A stretch of 64,000 nt of DNA from CAYQSU01 sp964420325 (GTDB lineage: Bacteria > Pseudomonadota > Alphaproteobacteria > Rhodospirillales > Defluviicoccaceae). This document shows, piece by piece, positions 44,167 to 52,505 of this stretch (position 1 is its first letter; each line of letters starts with the position of its first letter). The stretch covers positions 16,909 to 80,908 of the forward strand of contig CAYQSU010000005.1 of assembly GCA_964420325.1 (NCBI GenBank), read 5' to 3'. A program made the position numbers and the translations under genes. The notes below the pieces were generated by a model. It was given only the letters and a program-made list of their open reading frames with translations. It searched no databases and had not been told where the DNA came from.

Positions 44167-44756
44167 GGCGTGCTGTCCTCCCAGGGCTCGTTGCGGACGG
44201 CGACGCTCGCCTTCAGTTTGAAGACGCCGTCGTGGCCGATCACGGACGCGGCCAGAGGCGTGATGATCGGCCAGTCATAGTCGATGCGGTAGACGACGAC
44301 CTGGCCCGCCGCGCCGGCTCCGGGCGTGCCGACGTCCGCATCCCAGGTGCCGTTGCCGTTCTCGTCGGTAAAGGTCTCGCCGACATCGTATTGGCCGTTG
44401 CCGTTGCCGTCGACGTACTCCTCGCTGCGGCCGATGTCGTCGAACGTCGCATAGGTCAGGATATTGATGTCGGCTTGGTCCATGTCGACGAGCCCGATGG
44501 TGCGATCCCCGACGATCTCGACGATCCGCTGCAGCCGGTCGCCCTCGTCCGGCTCTTGGCCGGTGATGCCGAACCGCGAGGCATCGCGCAGGCCCGCCTC
44601 CATCAGGATGTTGACGAACGAGATGGTGCCGAACTCGATGGTGCCGGCGACCATCAGGAAGATCACGGGCGCCGCCAGCCCGAACTCGATCATCTGCGAT
44701 CCCCGTTCGTCGGATCGGAGCCGCCATTTCGGTTTCAGAAACGCCAGCATTGTCAT
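44163..44756 (-). CDS. TadE-like pseudopilin with EF-hand-like calcium loops
   Basis: 197 residues from the ATG at 44756 (44750 is a second option). The pseudopilin signature is RSDERGSQMIEFGLAAPVIF with Glu in the expected place, followed by a hydrophobic helix. In the periplasmic part there are two Asp/Asn/Gly-rich loops, DGNGNGQYDVGE and DENGNGTWDADV. They resemble the dockerin/EF-hand calcium loop DxNxDGxxDxxE. Calcium binding is inference. It is the first of two coupled TadE genes and is divergent from the RTX gene. Confidence 0.8.
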   Translation of the reverse strand: MTMLAFLKPKWRLRSDERGSQMIEFGLAAPVIFLMVAGTIEFGTISFVNILMEAGLRDASRFGITGQEPDEGDRLQRIVEIVGDRTIGLVDMDQADINILTYATFDDIGRSEEYVDGNGNGQYDVGETFTDENGNGTWDADVGTPGAGAAGQVVVYRIDYDWPIITPLAASVIGHDGVFKLKASVAVRNEPWEDSTP

Positions 44757-44953
44757 CGTCGCGGTTTCCGTTTCGTCATCCGCAAAATCGTTTACGTGGA
44801 CAGTATACAATAATAACCCATGATGCGAGCAGCAAATAATATCTTAATTGATATTTTATGTTTGTTTTTTGTGATAATTTTATGCATTTTTCTGATTGTT
44901 GTATATGAAAGTAACCACAAACGATATTATTGGATTATGCGCCTCAGAAATGT
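44757..44953. promoter_or_regulatory. AT-rich divergent promoter region between TadE-like and RTX genes
   Basis: About 200 nt, strongly AT-rich, especially 44800-44940. It includes an inverted repeat AATATC-N6-GATATT at 44838-44855. It should hold the promoters for the TadE pair and the RTX gene. No protein-like frame is convincing within it. Confidence 0.5.
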
Positions 44954-47110
44954 ATGTTGTCGTGGTTCGTTTCGTTCTTCTTGTCGCTGGTGCGGGACGT
45001 CAAAGGCATGCAACTCATTCCGAGCCTTCAGATCGAACTCTTCTCGCTCATCGGCAACGCCCTCGTTGCGACGGCGGCCGCAACCGCACTGCAACCGGTC
45101 GACGCCGAAGAGCTGCCGGCCGGACCGCCGGGCGTTCCCGACCTGCCCGACGCCTCGGAGCCGGCCAAGGGCGCCCAGGCGGATCCGTCCGCGCCGCCCG
45201 CCACCGAGAGCCAGGACGACTCGACCGGGGTCGAGCCGACGGCGCTGATCGATGGCCTCGCCGGCGGTGACCGGAGCCCGTCTCCGCTCGACGAGACATC
45301 GCCGAGCCTAGCGGATGCGCCGATGTTGCCCAGCCTCGATCCCGCGCCGGCGGCCGCCCAGCCGGTCGGCGCAGGCGTCTCGCGTTTCGGGCGCGAGCCG
45401 CACAGCACCGACGCCTTCGTGTTCGCTCAAGGTGCGATCGCAGAGCCGTCCGGGGCCCACGACAGGCCGCGGGCCGACACGAACCCGGATCCCGATCCGG
45501 GCCCCGATCCCGATCCCGATCCCAACCCGGGTCCGGGCCCCGATCCGGATCCCAGTCCCGACCCCGATCCGGACCCCGATCCTCCGCTCCACCTCCAGGG
45601 GACCTTCGGCAACGACGTCCTGACCGGCGGCTCCGGCGACGATCTGATCGAGGGCGGCGGCGGCGCCGACACCATCTATGGCGGCGATGGCGACGACGTG
45701 CTGTACGGCGCGAGCGCTGCGTCCCAGCACGGCGACATGGCCGACTACATCGATGGCGGCCCAGGCAACGACCGGATCTACGGTGGGCTCGGCAATGACA
45801 CGCTGATCGGCGGCGATGGCGACGACACCATCTACGGCCAGTACGGCAACGACCAGATCTTCGGCGACGCCGGCGACGACTATCTCGACGGTGGCGACGG
45901 CCATGACGTCATCGACGGCGGCGACGGCAACGACCGGATCTTCGGCGGCTACGGCAACGACGTGCTGCGCGGCGGCGACGGCGATGATTACCTCGATGGC
46001 GGCCCCGGCAACGACACGCTGAACGGAGGCCCCGGCAACGACACGCTGATCGGCGGCGCCGGCGACGATGTCTACGTGTTCGATGCCGATGCGCCCGGCG
46101 GCTTCGATGTGATCGAGGACAGCGGCGGCTTCGACGAGTTGCGCTTCGACGGCCTCAATCCGTTCGAGGCGGTCTCGACCGTCGTTCAGGACGGCCAGGA
46201 CCTCGTCTTCGAGTACGCCGGCGGCGGCGGGCTGCGCGTCAAGGCGTTCTACGGCGCCGGCGCGATCGAGAAGCTCACTTTCGACGGCAATGCCTATGCG
46301 CTCAACGGCGATGCCTCGGTGCCGCGCAGCTTCGCCGATTTCATCGCCTCCACCGACGACCTGATCCTCGTGGGTACCGCCGGCAGCGATACGCTGATCG
46401 GCGGCCCCGGAAACGACCGCATCGAGGGTGGCGCCGGCAACGACGTGCTCGTCGGCGGCGGCGGAAACGACCTGATCATGGGCGGCGACGGCGCCGACCA
46501 GATCTTCGGCGGCGACGGCGACGACATCCTCTACGGCGCCAGCGACACCTCCTTGCTGCCCGATGGCGCCGATCACATCGAGGGTGGCGCCGGGGATGAC
46601 CAGATCTTCGGCGGTTGGGGCGACGACAGCCTGTTCGGCGGCGACGGCAACGACCGGATCCTCGGCCAGTACGGCAACGACCGGATCTTCGGCGATGCCG
46701 GCGACGATTACCTGGACGGCGGCTTCGGCAACGACGAGATCGACGGCGGTGACGGCAACGACACGCTCCTTGGCGGCCCCGGCCGGGACATTCTCCGCGG
46801 CGGGAGCGGCGACGATGTGCTGGACGGCGGTGAAAACGACGACACACTGACCGGCGGCGAGGGCAACGACACCTTCGTCATGCGCCGTGGCGGCGGCGCC
46901 GACGTCATCACCGACTTCACGGCGCTGAGCGCCGCTGCCGTCTACGCCGACCGCATCGACCTCACCAACTTCGGCCTTGCCGGGTTCGATGCGCTGGTGA
47001 TGAACGAGACTGCCGACGGCGACACCATTCTCACCTTCGGCGGCGGCGAGCAGCTGACCCTCCGGGGCGTCCAGGTCGCCGACCTCAGCGCCGCCGACTT
47101 CAGCTTCTGA
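44954..47110 (+). CDS. RTX-type (hemolysin-type repeat) calcium-binding secreted protein
   Basis: About 718 residues from the ATG at 44954; 45008 is another possible start. Layout: an N-terminal region of about 170 residues rich in Pro, Ala and Asp, then a DP-rich linker (alternating Asp-Pro units, nt about 45484-45590). A first block of GGxGxDxUx nonapeptides follows (nt about 45609-46070), then a beta-type spacer, a second nonapeptide block (nt about 46380-46880), and a final part with ADVITDFTAL and a C-terminus ending LSAADFSF. The repeats form calcium-filled beta-rolls. The C-terminus is the type I secretion signal. There is no N-terminal signal peptide. The exporter and adaptor genes follow directly. 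No enzyme or toxin domain is seen, so an adhesin or matrix role is most likely. Confidence 0.9.
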   Translation: MLSWFVSFFLSLVRDVKGMQLIPSLQIELFSLIGNALVATAAATALQPVDAEELPAGPPGVPDLPDASEPAKGAQADPSAPPATESQDDSTGVEPTALIDGLAGGDRSPSPLDETSPSLADAPMLPSLDPAPAAAQPVGAGVSRFGREPHSTDAFVFAQGAIAEPSGAHDRPRADTNPDPDPGPDPDPDPNPGPGPDPDPSPDPDPDPDPPLHLQGTFGNDVLTGGSGDDLIEGGGGADTIYGGDGDDVLYGASAASQHGDMADYIDGGPGNDRIYGGLGNDTLIGGDGDDTIYGQYGNDQIFGDAGDDYLDGGDGHDVIDGGDGNDRIFGGYGNDVLRGGDGDDYLDGGPGNDTLNGGPGNDTLIGGAGDDVYVFDADAPGGFDVIEDSGGFDELRFDGLNPFEAVSTVVQDGQDLVFEYAGGGGLRVKAFYGAGAIEKLTFDGNAYALNGDASVPRSFADFIASTDDLILVGTAGSDTLIGGPGNDRIEGGAGNDVLVGGGGNDLIMGGDGADQIFGGDGDDILYGASDTSLLPDGADHIEGGAGDDQIFGGWGDDSLFGGDGNDRILGQYGNDRIFGDAGDDYLDGGFGNDEIDGGDGNDTLLGGPGRDILRGGSGDDVLDGGENDDTLTGGEGNDTFVMRRGGGADVITDFTALSAAAVYADRIDLTNFGLAGFDALVMNETADGDTILTFGGGEQLTLRGVQVADLSAADFSF
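45484..45590. repeat. Asp-Pro codon repeat (DP-rich linker)
   Basis: Low-complexity run of six-base units close to GATCCC/GATCCG, interrupted by AACCCG and GGCCCC variants, coding for Asp-Pro, Asn-Pro and Gly-Pro. It lies inside the RTX gene between the N-terminal region and the first calcium-repeat block. Such repeats can change length by slippage. Confidence 0.75.
45609..46070. repeat. First RTX nonapeptide repeat block
   Basis: Tandem 27-nt units of the type GGCGGCGACGGCAACGAC, coding for GGxGxDxUx. Unit lengths are broken by insertions such as GASAASQHGD, giving several short runs. Confidence 0.85.
46380..46880. repeat. Second RTX nonapeptide repeat block
   Basis: A second run of 27-nt units, separated from the first by about 310 nt of non-repeat coding sequence. 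It contains near-copies of the first block, including the GASAASQHGD/GASDTSLLPDG insert and QYGNDRIFGDAGDDYLDGG, so the two halves look like an internal duplication. Confidence 0.85.
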
Positions 47111-47150
47111 TTCGGAGCCGTCGGCAACAGAAAGACCCGCGAGGTAGATC

Positions 47151-48899
47151 GTGACGGAGACATCGACGACCGCGCGGCGGAGCGGAAGCGACACCAACGC
47201 GTCGCCTGAAATCTCGCACCTGCTTCGCTGGGTGCGGGGGATGGTCGCGCATCTCGCGGCCTTCAGCTTCGCCATCAATCTCCTGGTGCTGTCCGTGCCG
47301 CTGTTCATGATCCAGGTCTTCGACCGCGTCCTGGCCAGCCACAGTCGCGAGACCTTGGCGGTGCTGGCGATCGGAACGGTGGTCGCGCTGACGGTGATGG
47401 CACTGCTCGAACTGGTTCGGGGACGCATCCTCGTCCGCACGGGTCTCCGCCTGGAGCAGGATCTGGGATCGGAGCTGGTGGCGGCGGAGCGCTGCGGCCA
47501 CGTTGGCGACGTCGCCCGGCTGCGCGCGTTCCTCTCCGGTCCGGCGGTGCCGATGCTGCTCGACCTCCCGTGGACGCCGATCTTTCTTCTCATCGTCTTT
47601 CTGCTGCATCCGCTGCTCGGCTGGATCGCCCTCGCCGGCGCCGCCCTGCTGCTGGCGGTCGCGTTCATCGCCGAGCGGTCATCGCGAAGGACGGCGAACA
47701 ACGAGAACACCGATGACGAGGCGATCCGCCGCTTGAGTTCGGCAATCGCCGGCGAGGACGGCGCGCTCGCCGTCTTCGGTGCCGGCCAGGGGCTGATGCG
47801 TCGCTGGCGGGAGCTGCAGGCGGCGGGCTGGGGACGACAGCTCAGCGCCGCCGACCGCGCCGTGCTCACCGGCGTTGTCGGACGGTTTCTGCGGCTGGCC
47901 CTGCAGGTGGCACTGATGGCGGCGGCCGCGCATCTGGTGATCGCCAACCAGATCACGGCCGGTGCGATGATCGCCGCCGCGGTCGTCGTCGGCCGCGCGA
48001 TGGCTCCCCTGGAGCGGGCCGGCGAGCTTTGGCGCGCGGCGGCCCTGGCCCGCTCCAGCCTGACCCGGCTGGTCCACATGCCTCGGCTACAGGCACCGGG
48101 CGCAGGAGCGGCGTTCGATGGCGATGGCGATCTCGTCCTCGAGGTCCGTCGAGTCGCGGTGTTTCCGCCACACGCGCGGGAGCCGGTGCTGGCCGGCATC
48201 GCCTTTAAGGTCAAAGGCGGCGAGATGCTCGGCGTGACCGGGGCCAACGGCGCCGGCAAGTCGATGCTCGCTCGGGTGCTGGTCGGCTTCCAGGCAGCGG
48301 ACCAGGGACGGGTTCTCTTCGCCGGCCGCGAGGTGACGGTGGGCGGCGCCGCCGGAACCGGGTGGCCGATCGGCTTCATCGAACAACGGGTCGAGCTCCT
48401 CTCCGGCACGGTGCGGGACAACATCGACAGGTTCGGCGGCGCGCCATGGGACGCCGTTCGCGAGGCCGCCCGCCGCGCCGACGCCGACGAGCGGATCCTG
48501 GCACTTCCCTGCGGCTACGAGACGGTGGTGGGACCGGGGACGGCGCCGCTTCCGGCGGGCCTCACGCAAAGGATCGGGCTTGCCCGCGCCTTTTTCGGCG
48601 GGCCGCGCCTTCTGGTGCTCGACGAGCCGTACACCCACCTCGACAACAAGGGCGTCGAGGTGATGATGGCGACGCTCGCGGCGTTCCGGCGGCAGGGTGC
48701 GATCATCGTCGTCATCAGCCAGCGCCCGGGCGTGCTTGCCCATTGCGGCCGGGTGCTGGTGCTCGCCGACGGCCGCGGCCGGCTGATCCGCCACCGGGGC
48801 AAGGCGACGCTCCGGCTCGTCACGGTCGGGCCCGACGGCTCGGTCGTTCCCGTCGCTGCGCCGGCGGGCTCTTCCCGCCTCGCCGGAGGCGAGCGATGA
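47151..48899 (+). CDS. Type I secretion ABC transporter (PrtD-like) with altered ATPase motifs
   Basis: 582 residues, GTG start with GAGG upstream. Residues about 1-320 are the membrane domain (five or six helices, FDRVLASHSRETLAVLAIGT). The ATPase domain is at about 330-560, with Walker A GANGAGKS at 364-371 and Walker B LLVLDEP. Two motifs are unusual: the ABC signature reads LPAGLTQR (467-474) in place of LSGGQxQR, and the H-loop reads ISQRP with Gln524 in place of His. Both normally matter for hydrolysis, so activity may be slow or depend on special conditions. It exports the RTX protein encoded 40 nt upstream. Its stop overlaps the adaptor start by 4 nt. Confidence 0.88.
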   Translation: MTETSTTARRSGSDTNASPEISHLLRWVRGMVAHLAAFSFAINLLVLSVPLFMIQVFDRVLASHSRETLAVLAIGTVVALTVMALLELVRGRILVRTGLRLEQDLGSELVAAERCGHVGDVARLRAFLSGPAVPMLLDLPWTPIFLLIVFLLHPLLGWIALAGAALLLAVAFIAERSSRRTANNENTDDEAIRRLSSAIAGEDGALAVFGAGQGLMRRWRELQAAGWGRQLSAADRAVLTGVVGRFLRLALQVALMAAAAHLVIANQITAGAMIAAAVVVGRAMAPLERAGELWRAAALARSSLTRLVHMPRLQAPGAGAAFDGDGDLVLEVRRVAVFPPHAREPVLAGIAFKVKGGEMLGVTGANGAGKSMLARVLVGFQAADQGRVLFAGREVTVGGAAGTGWPIGFIEQRVELLSGTVRDNIDRFGGAPWDAVREAARRADADERILALPCGYETVVGPGTAPLPAGLTQRIGLARAFFGGPRLLVLDEPYTHLDNKGVEVMMATLAAFRRQGAIIVVISQRPGVLAHCGRVLVLADGRGRLIRHRGKATLRLVTVGPDGSVVPVAAPAGSSRLAGGER

Positions 48900-50317
48900 T
48901 CCCCGCGGTCAAGGCGTGGGGCGGGGCCGCGGCCGGGCGCCTCCGGGCAGCCGCGGAGCGGGGCCGGGAGACGGTGCGGAGGCTGCGCACGGAAGCCGAC
49001 CGCCTGCGCCCGGTCCGCGGCGCCCCGGAGGATCCCGCCGACTTCGGGATCGGCCGCCAGCGGCGTGCGGGATGGGCGCTGATCGGCATCTTTGTCGTCG
49101 GCGGCACGATCTGGGCATCGGTCACCCGTCTCGAAGGCGCGGCGATCGCGGCCGGCGTGGTCGGCGTCGAGAGCAACCGCAAGTCGCTGGCGCACCTCGA
49201 GGGCGGCATCGTGCGGGAGATCTTGGTGCGGGAGGGCGATCATGTCGCGGCCGGCCAGCCTCTGTTGCGTCTCGACACCACCATGGCCGGCGCCGCGCTC
49301 GATCTTCTCAAGAGCCGGGAGGCCGCGCTCATCGCCCGCCGGGCGCGCCTGCAGGCCGAGCAGAGCGGACAGCAGTCCATCGCGCTGCCGCCGGAGCTGC
49401 TCGATCAGGCGGACCGGGCGGAGATCGTCGACCTGATCGAGGGCGAGTTGAAGGTCTTCGAGACCCGCATCGACAATCTCAAGGCGGAAGGCCGCGTGCT
49501 TGGTGAGCGGATCGCCAAGCACCGCACCGAGATCGCCGGACTCAAGTCGGTCAAGGCCTCGACCGAACGGCGCCTCAAGCTCCTCCGCGACGAGCACGCC
49601 ATGATCGCTGATCTCCTGAAGGAGGGTCTCGTCCCCCGCAAGCGCGGGCTCGAGCTGGAACGCCAGATCGCCGACAGCGAGGGCGAGATCGGCGAGTTCG
49701 CGGCACAGATCGCCCGCGCCGGTGAGGCCATCTCCGAGATCGAGATGCAGTCCGCGCTCACCCGCGAGCGCCACCTGAAGGAGGTCTCCCGCGAGCTTCA
49801 GGACGTCCGCGAGCAGCTGGCCGAAACCCGTGAGCGGCTGAGGGCGGCCCAGGACGTCCTGGAACGCACCGAGGTCAAGGCGCCACAGGCGGGCACCGTG
49901 GTCGCGCTCAGCATCCACACGCTCGGCGGCGTGGTCAGGGCCGGCGAGCCGCTGCTCGATCTCGTCCCCGACGACGACCGCTACGTCGTCAATCTGCGCA
50001 TCGACCCGCGGGACATCGACGTCGTCTACCCCGGCATGCCGGCCAGGGTGCGGCTCACCGCCTTCAATGCCCGCACGACGCCGACCCTCGAGGGCCGGGT
50101 CTCCACCGTCTCGGCGGACCGCCTGGTCGATCCGGATACCGGCATCGCCTTCTTCACCGGCCGCGTCGAACCCGAACTCACCGAGGACGCGCGACATCCC
50201 AAGCTCACGCCGGGCATGCAGGCGGAGGTGTTCCTGGTGACGGCGGAGCGGACGGTGCTCGACTACCTTCTCGACCCGATGGTGCGCGCCCTCGATCGTG
50301 CCGGCCGAGAACCGTGA
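48896..50317 (+). CDS. HlyD-family type I secretion periplasmic adaptor
   Basis: 473 residues from the ATG at 48896. The N-terminal cytoplasmic part (about 60 residues) is longer than usual. Then a membrane helix (AGWALIGIFVVGGTIWASVT), the lipoyl half-motif LEGGIVREILVREGDHV, a long coiled coil (about 130-330), the second lipoyl half (VKAPQAGTVVALSIHT), and a beta-barrel domain ending in TPGMQAEVFL. It bridges the ABC exporter to a TolC-type outer-membrane channel. No tolC gene is visible here. It is translationally coupled to the exporter (4-nt overlap). Confidence 0.92.
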   Translation: MIPAVKAWGGAAAGRLRAAAERGRETVRRLRTEADRLRPVRGAPEDPADFGIGRQRRAGWALIGIFVVGGTIWASVTRLEGAAIAAGVVGVESNRKSLAHLEGGIVREILVREGDHVAAGQPLLRLDTTMAGAALDLLKSREAALIARRARLQAEQSGQQSIALPPELLDQADRAEIVDLIEGELKVFETRIDNLKAEGRVLGERIAKHRTEIAGLKSVKASTERRLKLLRDEHAMIADLLKEGLVPRKRGLELERQIADSEGEIGEFAAQIARAGEAISEIEMQSALTRERHLKEVSRELQDVREQLAETRERLRAAQDVLERTEVKAPQAGTVVALSIHTLGGVVRAGEPLLDLVPDDDRYVVNLRIDPRDIDVVYPGMPARVRLTAFNARTTPTLEGRVSTVSADRLVDPDTGIAFFTGRVEPELTEDARHPKLTPGMQAEVFLVTAERTVLDYLLDPMVRALDRAGREP

Positions 50318-50372
50318 CCTTCAGCGTCGCCCGCGGGGGTTCCCGCGACGAGGTCCAGCGCGGGTCGGGGCC

Positions 50373-51227
50373 TTACCGGAACACGATCTCGACGCGCCGG
50401 TTCTGCGGCTCCTCGACGCCGTCGTCGGTCGGAACCAAGGGATCGCTCTCGCCCTTGGCATCGAGAACGACGTGCTCCGGCGGGATGCCGAGATCGACCA
50501 GGGCGAGACCGACGGCCTCCGCCCGTCTGCGGGACAGAAGCACGTTGTGCCGCGCCGATCCCAGGCGGTCGGCGTGGCCGGTCACGACGATGCCGCCGAA
50601 GCTCGATCGCCCGGCGTTCGCCGCGACGGACTCCAGGATGCCGCTCGCTTCCGGGGTCAATGCGGCGCTGTCGAGGTCAAAGAAGACGAGGTGGCTGGTC
50701 GCTGCCGGCGGAGGTGGCGCCGGAGGCGGTGGAGGCGGGCGCATCGCCGCCTCGACCCGCGCCAAGGCGTCCCTGAAGGCGTCGCGACAGGCGACGATCT
50801 CCCCCTGCTGGAACGGCCAGTTCTCCTCCTGCTCCTGCATCCAGCAGTCGAACATCGCCTGCGCGCGTGCGGCCTCGTCGGGGATTCTGTCGGCGGCGCC
50901 GGCCTCCAGCGTTGCGATCAGCCGCTGCCGCGCCTCGGAAAGCTCGCCCACCGTGTCGGCCGGTAGGCGACGCACCCCAAGATCCTCCGGCGGAAACCGC
51001 CTGCCGCTGCCGGCGGCGATCGACCGGCGCGCGAAGAAGTCGGCATCCCGGTAGTCGCCCTCGCGGTGCTCCGAGCGGGCGAGAGCGAGATACTCCTGGG
51101 AAAGGGCGACGTCGAACGGCGAGCCTTGGGGCGGCGTGTGCACCGCCCGTTCGAGGTCCCGTCCGGCGCAGCCGATCAGCAGCACGACCGGCGCAAGAGC
51201 CAGGACAAGCGTGCGAAGACCTCCCAT
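50373..51227 (-). CDS. OmpA-family lipoprotein
   Basis: 284 residues from the ATG at 51227 (GGAGGAAAA upstream). The signal peptide ends in a lipobox (VVLLIGC), so it is a lipoprotein. The middle part is helical. A Pro-rich linker (RPPPPPPAPPPPAA) leads to a C-terminal OmpA peptidoglycan-binding domain with VVTGHADRLGSARHNVLLS and RRAEAVGLALVDLGI. It is the same strand as dksA and starts 73 nt after it, so perhaps cotranscribed. It may tether the outer membrane near the pilus or flagellar base. Confidence 0.85.
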   Translation of the reverse strand: MGGLRTLVLALAPVVLLIGCAGRDLERAVHTPPQGSPFDVALSQEYLALARSEHREGDYRDADFFARRSIAAGSGRRFPPEDLGVRRLPADTVGELSEARQRLIATLEAGAADRIPDEAARAQAMFDCWMQEQEENWPFQQGEIVACRDAFRDALARVEAAMRPPPPPPAPPPPAATSHLVFFDLDSAALTPEASGILESVAANAGRSSFGGIVVTGHADRLGSARHNVLLSRRRAEAVGLALVDLGIPPEHVVLDAKGESDPLVPTDDGVEEPQNRRVEIVFR

Positions 51228-51300
51228 GGTCCGGTTTTCCTCCCCCCTCGCGGTGCTGCGCTTACTGGCCGGGCCCGCCCCGCGTAAACCCGCCCGCACC

Positions 51301-51717
51301 TTACTCGTCTCTGTGGGTCTTCTCCATGCGCTCGTGGCGCTCCTGGGCCTCGATGCTCAAGGTCGCGATGGGACGGGCTTCCAGGCGGGAAATGCCGATC
51401 GGCTCGTGCGTCTCCAGGCAGTATCCGTAGGTGCCATCCTCGATGCGCAGCAGCGCCTCGTCGATCTTGGCGATCAGCTTTCGCGCCCGATCCCGCGTCC
51501 TCAGCTCCAAGGCGCGGTTGGTCTCGGTGGAGGCGCGGTCGGCGATATCGGGTTCGTTGAGGCCGCCCTCGCGAAGGCTGAGCAGGGTCTCGGTCGCTTC
51601 CTCGAAGAGGTCTTCACGCCACCTCTCGAGCTTCTGGCGAAAGTATTCGCGCATGATCGGATTCATGAACGGCTCGTCCTCCGAGGGTCGATATCCCGGC
51701 GGCACGATGACGCTCAT
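51301..51717 (-). CDS. dksA: DksA-family RNA polymerase-binding regulator with reduced zinc finger
   Basis: 138 residues. The coiled-coil part has REYFRQKLERWREDLFEEAT and the tip-type NEPDIADRAS. The C-terminal part reads YGYCLETHEPIGISRLEARP, where the normal four-cysteine zinc finger keeps a single Cys. Alphaproteobacterial DksA proteins are known to lack some of these cysteines. DksA binds the RNA polymerase secondary channel with ppGpp to control stress and growth genes. Upstream are fliX and AT-rich sequence. Confidence 0.88.
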   Translation of the reverse strand: MSVIVPPGYRPSEDEPFMNPIMREYFRQKLERWREDLFEEATETLLSLREGGLNEPDIADRASTETNRALELRTRDRARKLIAKIDEALLRIEDGTYGYCLETHEPIGISRLEARPIATLSIEAQERHERMEKTHRDE

Positions 51718-51890
51718 CGTTCTTCCACCCTTCTAGGACCCAACTCTTAGGGTCGTGGCGAGGGCAATATATGGACGGCGGTACCGTGCCGCAACACATT
51801 TCTGGGCTTCCCGCTCCGACATAACCCTATGAAATATCGCTAGAAAGTGAAGGATTGCCGACACTCGGGTGCGGGTGCACGGGCGACCTG

Positions 51891-52319
51891 CTATCGGCGT
51901 TCGAGCTTGGCAAGCTCGACTGCGGCGCGAAGCTCGATCTCCTCAATGAGCGCCTTCAGGTGCGGATCCGCGAACATTTCGGGCTTGGCGCGGGCAAGGC
52001 CGGCGAGCCTTACCAGCCGCCCCGCAGGAACCGTTCCGGAAAGCAAGTCCCGCCTGAGATCCTCGAGTTCGTCGAGCATCCTCTCGCCGCGGTGCACCGC
52101 CTTCTGCCTTGCCGGTGCGTCGCCATCCCCGGATACCTCCTGCAGGGTCAGAACCGTGGACACCGGGCTCGCCGCCGTCGTGGGCGCGGGCATCGAGCCG
52201 GGGCTTCCGGCCGCGGCCCCGAGCGCAAGCCGGAACGCCTCGCCCGTGGCGGATGACCCGCCCCTCCCCTTACGGGTGCGCTCGGCGTGGATCCTCGGGT
52301 CAAGCCGTGCGACGTGCAT
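51891..52319 (-). CDS. fliX: Flagellar assembly regulator FliX
   Basis: 142 residues from the ATG at 52319; a GTG at 52328 is also possible. The C-terminal two-thirds matches FliX (RRGERML-like HRGERMLDELEDLRRDLL, then VRLAGLARAKPEMFADPHLK and EIELRAAVELAKL). In Caulobacter, FliX couples assembly of the early flagellar structure to the activator FlbD. Its presence shortly before the hook genes fits. The N-terminal part is disordered. Confidence 0.85.
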   Translation of the reverse strand: MHVARLDPRIHAERTRKGRGGSSATGEAFRLALGAAAGSPGSMPAPTTAASPVSTVLTLQEVSGDGDAPARQKAVHRGERMLDELEDLRRDLLSGTVPAGRLVRLAGLARAKPEMFADPHLKALIEEIELRAAVELAKLERR

Positions 52320-52453
52320 GGTCGCCACGGTTCCAGGTCTCGGATATCATGCGCCCATCCTGGTTCGCTGCGGTTAACGCCGGGTTAAGTGCCGACTCGG
52401 AGGGCAATGCGAGTGAGTTGCATTTTCATTTCGCTCCTGCTACCCTAAGCCAC

Positions 52454-52469
52454 AAACCACTTGTGGTTT
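52454..52469. promoter_or_regulatory. Palindrome AAACCAC-TT-GTGGTTT, candidate operator of the iron importer
   Basis: Two perfect 7-bp arms around a TT centre, 36 nt upstream of the substrate-binding protein start. This is where a repressor would block transcription. Iron or metal control is inference from the genes that follow. The sequence does not fit the Fur consensus I know. Confidence 0.45.
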
Positions 52470-52505
52470 TGCCAGGAACCTGCAACCAACGGGAAGGGAC
52501 TCACG

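Noticed and set aside
45609..46880. Regular short DNA repeats that could be taken for a CRISPR array
   Set aside because: Units are 27 nt, coding and imperfect, in frame with GGxGxDxUx, and have no unique spacers. No cas genes are present.
45308..48424. 1038-codon open frame on the minus strand under the RTX and exporter genes
   Set aside because: It mirrors the RTX repeats as runs of Val-Ala-Ala-Glu-Asp text and shows no domain. The plus strand carries clear genes.
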